Positions 8,501 through 12,286 of a DNA stretch of 12,286 bases are shown in pieces. How positions within the stretch are numbered: the stretch's first letter is position 1; each line of letters opens with the position of its first letter. Location: assembly GCA_023412275.1 (NCBI GenBank), contig JAEYNY010000071.1, positions 1 to 12,286 of the forward strand, written 5' to 3'. The DNA is from Bacillota bacterium (lineage in GTDB: Bacteria > Bacillota > Clostridia > Acetivibrionales > DSM-1351). The translations under genes were made by a program, and so were the position numbers. The notes under the pieces were generated by a model. The model worked only from the letters and a program-made list of their open reading frames with translations. It had not been told where the DNA came from and ran no database searches.

Positions 8501-8994
8501 GAACTGGAGACGGCGATGGCATTGGTACTGGAACAGGTGGCGGAGCAGGCAGCGGAACTGGACAGGGTGAAGAAGATATTGAGGGAGGAGGAAACAATGG
8601 AGGAAAATACCAAAATAATACAGATACTGTTCTACCACCCTCAGATGGCGGAAATATAGATGCAGACAACGGTTCATCAAATGATGTTGCTATAAATAAT
8701 AATAGTAATAAATCTGGAACAGCAGCCAAAGTAAAAGAAGAAAATGTTGATGAAGAAATTAATCAAGAGACAGTAAATGATAATAAACAGGATTCTATTA
8801 AACCAAGTGATAAGCTGGCTGATCCAGGTGAGTCAAAAAATGATGAAACAAAGAAAGACAACAAAATATCTGTTTTTGAGGTGGTGCAGGATGTCGCCAA
8901 ACAAAATCCATGGGTTGTAGCTCTTGTTGGTTGCATGTTTGGTGCCGTTTTAATTGTTGGAGCTACGTGGCAGTATAGAAAGCTCAAGAAGTAA
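2542..8994 (+). CDS. Giant secreted GLUG/InlB B-repeat surface protein with C-terminal membrane anchor
   Basis: I choose ATG 2542 (2150 residues). AAGGGG at 2528-2533 lies 8 nt upstream, and the first 29 residues form a signal peptide (MRAIK, hydrophobic core, TALA then VDGG). A TTG at 2482 opens the same frame but lacks a ribosome site. Layout by residue: B-repeat (57-144), GLUG beta-helix (145-345), divergent B-repeat (390-467), two B-repeats (472-552, 556-652), long GLUG region (654-1080), divergent B-repeat (1137-1217), two B-repeats (1222-1285, 1292-1369) and GLUG region (1373-1806). A beta-rich unknown domain (1813-1920), a Gly/Thr/Ser/Asp repeat (1926-2013) and a charged spacer follow. 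A membrane helix (about 2123-2142) ends in the basic tail QYRKLKK. No LPxTG motif is present, so it is anchored in the membrane and must reach out through the wall. The gene begins 69 nt after the DUF2149 gene and is probably in its operon. Its ligand is unknown; corrinoid binding is only inferred. Confidence 0.85.
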   Translation: MRAIKLLCSILLCVAIINAQVFTGMTALAVDGGSGVENGDAIQDTVQNKAEGLETKKITVNFDLNGVNATVIPDAQVDVAVSSKIEKPAVAGYTTDTEEYVFLGWSLIKSGEGKETYWDFDNSIEANTTVGEESTAITLYAQWQINDLFSSGTEQAPFKIKNTDMLSRLAENVNNGKSYKDCYFQLATDILLTDSWIAIGNESSPFSGYFDGLNHTIKGLSIKSDNSYQGLFGVLSGAQIKNLAVMGDITGNEYIGAVAGIAQNNTIISNCYSSANIQGNNKIAGIVGANDTTSYQANCFTVGSITTAASGITLGAITSENAENNINCYYLDTSVVGAVDNQKATACTKEEFTNGHVAYLLDNGGSQDRTMLWSQGETHPIFAEEDNKAVYKLSIDKQGNGTTDAPGYAKAGQLLEIAINADIDNIIKLFSVSDGNSIIAEGSGSDKCTFTMPERDIILTINIVKKTAEEFKVTFNANGGHFVEGEEVQNTKETIIAAGNKVKAEMVIPTKENSEDVFYNLFTGWYIDEECTKPYNYNEAVTENLILYAKWVPVREVNIVFDGNVSETDIISNIPERQKVVKTGDNADKILAVDNPEREKSPIKRHDLLGWSLIKSGEGSDVYWDFDTNMVSKIVSTENGENPTITLYAQWKTVDLFTTGTESEPFKVKDTFVLSKLAEKVNSGNTYENCYFELATSLDLSEFTQSWIPIGNGQNPFKGHFSAGLIVPEPPAEENGFKKLFSNIKNFIFGEEEIAAQQNTDHYYTISGLTIEGTVNYSGLFGNVAGGSIKNLAVYGTVKGGDYTGGIAGYVGSGETIENCISNVIVSGRNSVGGVVGKTEDKAFIKNCINTQSISGTNLVGGIAGEMGREARIVDCKNLNDITGTKKVAGLVGEFTDEITAIVNSYNTGKITGKDNTAGLVGSLNGTIPDISVIRNCYNTGTITGSNYTGGLIGQIGSKTPVGDSISNCYNAGNINSDGSYVGGITAYLPKGSRISNCYNVGSINSTKASVSGVGGITGFNYVNSSSAVEIPSSYVVNCYNYGTISAVASQKVGAITGWIDTNKFIGFVNKNEGCYYLDFAVKGISKLFDANENMAKTAEQFASGEVAFLLDKGQSYPRLNNWSQGSNYPIFADEGNLQVYKITINENFGGTVEKVGFGKAGTTVAIDAIPDTNYIINKAVVTDSENTKYMVNIDNSTITFQMPEDNISVDVSFISKPPEGEFTITFDSNGGSKVEKQVIVAGGRVIIPEAPVFEGKNFTGWYLDGELYDFSSAIVSDITLQAGWSEENIATVSFNVNRPDGTEGSVAPEPITINKGDTVTQPSSPVWNSKSAIVLYKFDGWYTKKSGGEKWNFNYPINSNMTLYARWIEMDGLEGGITPDKAVVINSVDELAQLANNVNTAKSYEDLYFKLGQNIDLSDFNTTWESIGFHNNISTPAQIKSPTPQEGSKTFQGHFDGGGYTITLQSNQMYPLFGCIGVSGSVSNLNVKAVLEPNANRQCFGGIVGFNFGELKNCNADIDTTNKELKGFNICAGGISGVNVGNILDCTAKVVLNGGQYTGGISGLFKYNEINNCTLKSGSEINSTGGMSGGIVGCMASTSEDPNEQSIIRNCVTEVGTVITGTASSIGGIVGHAVYDIRDCTNNATVETTNNSVAGIVGYQGAGRLSIERCINAGSISGTDKIGGLVGSAGTSTVRNCYSTGNVTATKGAAGGLLGSACQLIQSCYWYGHHVMATTDAAAICPVDIGDKMDDCYYVSSTDLSRSDEDRTLDDSNGNARGMSADDFTNGKVAYLLDRANGTKVWTLDGLSIGPVFGSPHYYIVSGIIAGEITAGTLIINSPDTKVYEGNTAYTAPQNQFKVDVQINQFQGEVEEGHYAKYVLDSLILVQNGISTNIENGSTFRSVDGDSLVTATLKVEKGIIPDVGGGNGNSDGTGTGNGSGTGDGTGTGDGSGTGDGTGTGTGDGSGTGDGTGTGTGDGSGTGDGTGTGDGDGIGTGTGGGAGSGTGQGEEDIEGGGNNGGKYQNNTDTVLPPSDGGNIDADNGSSNDVAINNNSNKSGTAAKVKEENVDEEINQETVNDNKQDSIKPSDKLADPGESKNDETKKDNKISVFEVVQDVAKQNPWVVALVGCMFGAVLIVGATWQYRKLKK
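2845..3180 (+). repeat. Internal module, copy 1 (B-repeat end plus GLUG entry)
   Basis: This segment encodes FLGWSLIKSGEG, YWDFD, LYAQW, DLFSSGTEQAPFKIK, LAENVNNGKSYKDCYFQLA and a GYFDGL turn. The same order of elements recurs at 4363-4710 and, more diverged, at 6556-6920, so the protein grew by duplication of a B-repeat plus beta-helix unit. Confidence 0.75.
4363..4710 (+). repeat. Internal module, copy 2
   Basis: It encodes LLGWSLIKSGEG, YWDFD, LYAQW, DLFTTGTESEPFKVK and LAEKVNSGNTYENCYFELA, closely matching copy 1. After PFKGHF this copy carries an extra segment (about 4711-4830) rich in Glu, Lys and Phe that the others lack. Confidence 0.75.
6556..6920 (+). repeat. Internal module, copy 3 (diverged)
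   Basis: It encodes FDGWYTKKSGGEKWNF, LYARW, GGITPDKAVVINS and LANNVNTAKSYEDLYFKLG, then a WESIG turn and HFDGGG. Order and spacing match copies 1 and 2, but identity is visibly lower. Confidence 0.65.
8338..8511 (+). repeat. Gly/Thr/Ser/Asp-coding tandem repeat
   Basis: Head-to-tail units begin with GGCACTGGAACTGG: 36 nt (8338-8373), 36 nt (8374-8409), 42 nt (8410-8451), 42 nt (8452-8493) and a partial 18 nt (8494-8511). The two 42-nt units differ only at the last base. The 36-nt unit before them differs by loss of one GGAACT hexamer. The encoded peptide is of the GTGTGDGSGTGD type, a flexible spacer between the beta-rich part and the membrane anchor. Confidence 0.9.
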
Positions 8995-9083
8995 ATTTTA
9001 CTGCCAAGAAAAAAAGCATCGTTTAGTTAATTGGGTAAGAATAAATACTGTATATTAGATAAGTAAGAGAGGGTGTAAATGAA

Positions 9084-10757
9084 ATGTATAATAAATTAAA
9101 ATCAAGTATGTCATTATTACTTGTAATAGTGCTTCTAATTTCATGTTTTACAAAGGTATCAGCAGCTGAGAATAAGTATAATTTAGATGATGCAATAATA
9201 GATACAGCGAAGTATGTATATAATACTGTAAAGGTTCCCCAGGTAGGCTCAATAGGTGGTGAGTGGGCAATATTGGGACTGGCTCGGAGCGGATACAAAG
9301 TGCCTTACAAATATTACCAGGATTACCTTGCGACAGTTGAGAAATATGTGTCTGAAAGAAAGGGTGACTTGCATTCGGTTAAGTATACCGAATATTCAAG
9401 ATTGATAGTTGCTCTGACATCAATTGGTGCTGATCCGACAAATATAGCGGGATATAATTTACTTACTCCTCTTGGAGATTATGACAAAACCATTTGGCAG
9501 GGGTTGAATGGGCCAATTTGGGCTTTGATAGCTCTCGATTCCGGAAACTATAAGCTGCCGGTAAATACACTGGCGAAAACTCAAGCATCACGTGATATGT
9601 ATATTAAGCGTATTCTTGATTGTCAACTCAATGACGGTGGATTTTCTCTACTTGGAGGCACTTCGAAGGAAAGTAAGAATGGTGCTTCAGACCCTGATAT
9701 CACAGGAATGGCGTTACAGGCATTAGCCAAATATCAAGATAAACCGGAAGTCAAAAAGGTTATAGATGAAGCTGTTGAATGCATGTCAAAAATACAAGGT
9801 GAACAGGGTGGATACTATAGCTGGGGTAGCTATAATTCTGAATCATGCGTACAGGTAATATGTGCACTGACGGAATTAGGTATTCCCCTTGATGATCCAC
9901 GGTTTGTTAAAAATGGAAAGACTCCTCTTGATGCATTGATGACCTTCCATATGCCTGGAAAAGGATTTTTACATGTGGTTAAAGGCAACGGCTCTAATCA
10001 GATGGCAACAGAACAAGGCTTGTATGGTATGATAGCAGCTCAACGTGCTCGCGATGGAAAGCCAACATTATATCGTATGACAGATCCGCTAAATGTACCT
10101 GATGCTGATCCTGATGAACCAAAACCGGGAGAAGGTTTAAAACTAAAGCATGCCGATGTAAAAGCAGTACCTATCACCTATGCAGGGAAAACCTTTACCG
10201 ATATTTCAGGTGCCAATGCCCACGATAATATGACGGCCATTGAAAGTCTTGCTGCCAGGCAGATTTTAAGCGGGAAAAACAGTAATACCTTTGATACAAA
10301 TGGGAATATGACGCGAGCAGAATTCTGTTCTGCTATAGTCAAAGCATTAGGATTAGAAGCAAAGGCTAACAATAAGTTTAAAGACGTTCCTGACAATAGC
10401 TGGTATGCTTCTTATGTAGGTACTGCAAATAAATACGGAATTGTTAGCGGTACATCAGTGACAACTTTTAATCCCATGGGTACAATAACACGTCAGGAGG
10501 CGGCAGTAATGGTTGCGAAAGCAGCGAATCTATGTGGCATAGATACCAGCCTGCAATCGAGAGAAATGAGAGATATGCTTGCGCAATTTGGTGATTATGT
10601 GGAAACTTCCGCATGGGCAAGGGATTCGCTGGCAATTTGCTACAGAAGTGATATCTTAAATCAAAATGATATTAGCATTAAGCCTAAAACCCCTATAAAA
10701 AGATGCGAAGTTGCACAAATGATATATAACCTTTTAGCGGTATCTAATTTATTATAA
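9084..10757 (+). CDS. Secreted alpha/alpha-toroid protein (prenyltransferase-repeat/intrinsic-factor-like) with three SLH domains
   Basis: This 557-residue protein has a signal peptide (1-27, ending KVSA before AEN). Residues about 35-330 form an alpha/alpha toroid of the prenyltransferase/squalene-oxidase repeat class. They contain ILDCQLNDGGFSLLGG (DGGF 184-187), DPDITGMALQALAKY (203-217) and QGGYYSWGSYNSESCVQVICAL (in 241-262). I see no DxDD of terpene cyclases, so a binding role is more likely than catalysis. The cobalamin-binding N-domain of animal intrinsic factor and transcobalamin has the same fold class. A Pro/Asp/Glu linker (338-352) leads to SLH domains at about 371-424, 431-485 and 502-553. 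These should tie the protein to secondary cell-wall polymer under an S-layer. The start is ATG 9084, with GAGAGGG upstream; the ATG at 9079 is out of frame and stops at once. The DUF4430 (transcobalamin-like) domain often paired with this fold is not present. Corrinoid capture is inferred from fold and neighbours. Confidence 0.82.
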   Translation: MYNKLKSSMSLLLVIVLLISCFTKVSAAENKYNLDDAIIDTAKYVYNTVKVPQVGSIGGEWAILGLARSGYKVPYKYYQDYLATVEKYVSERKGDLHSVKYTEYSRLIVALTSIGADPTNIAGYNLLTPLGDYDKTIWQGLNGPIWALIALDSGNYKLPVNTLAKTQASRDMYIKRILDCQLNDGGFSLLGGTSKESKNGASDPDITGMALQALAKYQDKPEVKKVIDEAVECMSKIQGEQGGYYSWGSYNSESCVQVICALTELGIPLDDPRFVKNGKTPLDALMTFHMPGKGFLHVVKGNGSNQMATEQGLYGMIAAQRARDGKPTLYRMTDPLNVPDADPDEPKPGEGLKLKHADVKAVPITYAGKTFTDISGANAHDNMTAIESLAARQILSGKNSNTFDTNGNMTRAEFCSAIVKALGLEAKANNKFKDVPDNSWYASYVGTANKYGIVSGTSVTTFNPMGTITRQEAAVMVAKAANLCGIDTSLQSREMRDMLAQFGDYVETSAWARDSLAICYRSDILNQNDISIKPKTPIKRCEVAQMIYNLLAVSNLL

Positions 10758-10817
10758 TATTTCGTGCATATCTCGAAGTAAAAGAATAAGGATATATTTT
10801 ATAGGCTGAGGAGCAGT

Positions 10818-10865
10818 ATGGCTAACAAATATAAGAAACACAGGTATAATGGAAATCAATCGTGA
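10818..10865 (+). CDS. Possible 15-residue basic small protein or leader peptide
   Basis: ATG 10818 to TGA 10865 encodes MANKYKKHRYNGNQS, strongly basic. GAGGAG (10808-10813) lies 4 nt before the ATG, a very good ribosome site for a frame this short. It sits between the toroid protein and the methionine synthase genes. I do not recognise it. It could be a regulatory leader, a real microprotein, or chance. Confidence 0.3.
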   Translation: MANKYKKHRYNGNQS

Positions 10866-10921
10866 TAATCCCGAAATAAGGTATGTTGTATTTTCTCAGT
10901 AGAATTATAACGAGGTGGTAT

Positions 10922-10934
10922 TAAGTTAAACTTA
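10922..10934 (+). promoter_or_regulatory. Palindrome between a Shine-Dalgarno-like site and a short upstream frame
   Basis: TAAGTT-A-AACTTA is a perfect 13-bp palindrome. GAGGTGG lies before it (10912-10918) and ATG 10939 after it. That ATG encodes only MEWAIIG and stops at 10960-10962, overlapping the TTG start at 10955. It could be an operator or a weak RNA hairpin; the stem is almost all A-U, so RNA stability is doubtful. Confidence 0.25.
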
Positions 10935-10954
10935 TTAAATGGAGTGGGCTATAA

Positions 10955-11608
10955 TTGGATGAGACTTTTAAAAGCAAAATTAAATACTTTGAGAACATTC
11001 CTGCAGTTCCGAGTAAAGACCGAATATTATCCAGATTGGGTTACCGAAGTGGTGTTACTGAGCTGAATGACAAAGATTTGTTGCTAATAGATGAATGCAT
11101 AAAACAGGGTAATTATCTATGCAAACCGGCTGGTGCTTATATAAATACACCCATATTGGAAAAGAGTATATCTGGAGTAGTACTTGACAATAAAATAAAT
11201 TTAATGAGCCACAGTTTGTCAAAGCTTCTGAAAGATAGTCATAGTGTTATTCTTATGGCAGCCACTGTAGGACATGAAGTATCAAAAAAAGTTTTTACTG
11301 AAATAGATAAGGGGAATGCATCTGCCGGATTGATTCTTGACTCAGTTGCATCCCAAACTGCAGATGCTGCACTTGACTGGCTTGTTCAAATGCTCAACAA
11401 AATGCTTATAAGAGAAGGCAAAAAACTAACTAAACATAGATACAGCCCTGGCTTTGGAGATTTGCCGCTTTCATATCAGAAAGATATTTTTGAAGCCCTG
11501 CAGCTTTTAAGGCTTAATATGGCACTTACCGAAAAGTTTATGCTTATTCCTGAAAAATCAGTTATTGCCATAGCTGGAGTGGAGTACAAAGGAGAATTGA
11601 ACATATAA
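10955..11608 (+). CDS. Stand-alone methionine synthase reactivation protein (MetH activation domain)
   Basis: This 217-residue protein matches the vitamin B12-dependent methionine synthase activation domain. The key element is HRYSPGFGDLPLSYQ (161-175), corresponding to the RxxPGY S-adenosylmethionine-binding motif of MetH. It is followed by LTEKFMLIPEKSVIAIAGV (191-209), the usual C-terminal block. It should bind SAM and reductively methylate cob(II)alamin that forms when MetH loses activity. In E. coli this domain is the C-terminus of MetH. A separate protein is a known arrangement, for example TM0269 of Thermotoga maritima. The start is TTG 10955: the codon before it is a stop (TAA 10952-10954), no nearby in-frame ATG exists, and GGAGTGGG (10941-10948) is well placed. 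Its stop TAA overlaps the MetH start as TAATG, so the two are translationally coupled. Confidence 0.9.
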   Translation: MDETFKSKIKYFENIPAVPSKDRILSRLGYRSGVTELNDKDLLLIDECIKQGNYLCKPAGAYINTPILEKSISGVVLDNKINLMSHSLSKLLKDSHSVILMAATVGHEVSKKVFTEIDKGNASAGLILDSVASQTADAALDWLVQMLNKMLIREGKKLTKHRYSPGFGDLPLSYQKDIFEALQLLRLNMALTEKFMLIPEKSVIAIAGVEYKGELNI

Positions 11609-12286
11609 TGGATACAGTGCAATTTAAAGAACTTGTTTATAGTAAAGTGCAAATACTTGACGGTGCGACAGGAACCGAACTTCAAAAGAGAGGGATGCCA
11701 ACAGGAGTATGCCCTGAACAGTGGGTAATAGAAAATCTGGATATAATAAAGCAAATCCAAAAGGCTTATATAGATGCAGGCTCAAACATAATATATACTT
11801 GTACCTTCGGCGGAAATAGGATAAAGCTTGAAGAATTCGGGCTGGGTAATAGGACATTTGAAATTAATCGGAGGCTTGCACAGCTTTCTAAAGAAGCAGC
11901 AGCTGGAAAATGTCTGGTCGCAGGAGATATAGCTTCAACAGGAAGATTTATTAAGCCTCTTGGAGATATGCCTTTTGAAGCATGTGTAGATATATATAAG
12001 GAACAGGTGCAGGGGCTGTTAGCCGGAGGAGTTGACCTATTTGTCATAGAGACAATGCTAGATATACAGGAAGCTAGAGCTGCTCTTTTAGCAGTCAAAG
12101 AGAGCTGTAACTTACCAGTTTGCGTTAGCATGAGTTTTGTCGATAGTATGAGAACACTTACCGGGACTGATCCTGTTACTGCGCTTATTACCCTTCAAAG
12201 TCTTGGGGCCGATGCGGTGGGCTGTAATTGTTCTACAGGTCCTGAACATATGGTGGAAATAATAACCCGAATGAAACCATATGCCA
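11608..12286 (+). CDS. metH: Cobalamin-dependent methionine synthase, N-terminal homocysteine-binding domain (3' truncated)
   Basis: The frame is open to the window edge (226 residues seen). It opens with the homocysteine S-methyltransferase barrel: ILDGATGTELQKRG (16-29), IYTCTFGGNRIKL (62-74), VAGDIASTGRFIKPLG (104-119), LFVIETM (144-150) and VGCNCSTGPE (204-213). Cys208 of the GCNC motif corresponds to the first zinc-ligand cysteine (Cys207 in T. maritima MetH). The CC pair of the other two ligands lies beyond the window. The enzyme transfers methyl from methyltetrahydrofolate via cobalamin to homocysteine. Because a separate reactivation protein is encoded just upstream, this MetH probably ends after the cobalamin domain. 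The start is ATG 11608, overlapping the previous stop by one base, with AAGGAG at 11589-11594. A cobalamin-independent homocysteine methyltransferase is possible from this fragment alone, but the activation gene argues for MetH. Confidence 0.88.
   Translation, partial: MDTVQFKELVYSKVQILDGATGTELQKRGMPTGVCPEQWVIENLDIIKQIQKAYIDAGSNIIYTCTFGGNRIKLEEFGLGNRTFEINRRLAQLSKEAAAGKCLVAGDIASTGRFIKPLGDMPFEACVDIYKEQVQGLLAGGVDLFVIETMLDIQEARAALLAVKESCNLPVCVSMSFVDSMRTLTGTDPVTALITLQSLGADAVGCNCSTGPEHMVEIITRMKPYA

Noticed and set aside
8320..8580. CRISPR array suggested by the regular repeats
   Set aside because: Repeats are contiguous without unique spacers and keep the reading frame; it is a coding tandem repeat.
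8202..8729. Minus-strand and alternate-frame proline- or valine-rich frames across the Gly repeat
   Set aside because: They mirror the GGN-ACN tandem repeat; composition is a by-product of the real gene.
11476..12131. Minus-strand frames over the MetH start
   Set aside because: The + strand encodes clear MetH reactivation and homocysteine-methyltransferase motifs here; the opposite frames have no recognisable domain or ribosome site.

Overview
The window is AT-rich with short intergenic gaps and all genes on the + strand. It looks like Bacillota, most likely a mesophilic Clostridia. The reasons are strong AGGAGG-type ribosome sites, one TTG start, S-layer-homology (SLH) domains, InlB-type B-repeats and GLUG repeats, an ECF transporter, and a split cobalamin-dependent methionine synthase. 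The species cannot be named from the sequence alone.

Layout. Positions 1-1331 hold the 3' part of an unusual fusion of an ECF/ABC ATPase with an S-component-like membrane domain resembling the cobalamin transporter family CbrT. A 210-nt gap follows. It contains the remains of the ECF protein's C-terminal tail beyond an in-frame TAA, and a Shine-Dalgarno sequence separated from the next ATG by a perfect 9-bp hairpin. Next come a MotA/TolQ/ExbB-type channel protein (1542-2171) and, overlapping it by 8 nt, a small ExbD-like DUF2149-type protein (2164-2472). After these is a giant secreted GLUG/B-repeat protein of about 2150 residues with a C-terminal membrane anchor (2542-8994). It is followed by an SLH-anchored alpha/alpha-toroid protein (9084-10757) whose fold class is that of intrinsic factor and transcobalamin. 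The window ends with a separate methionine synthase reactivation protein (10955-11608) and the start of MetH (11608 to the edge).

Working model (inference). These genes look like a cobalamin economy locus. An SLH-bound toroid protein and a giant surface protein would capture corrinoid outside the cell, and the ECF protein would import it. An ExbB/ExbD-like proton channel, unexpected for a cell without an outer membrane, might energise or move the surface protein. MetH and its reactivator would use the vitamin. The families at both ends support a B12 theme. Coupling of the proton channel to the surface protein is a hypothesis based on gene order and on a conserved-looking ExbD motif. No cobalamin riboswitch is visible in the window; one could lie upstream of the truncated first gene.
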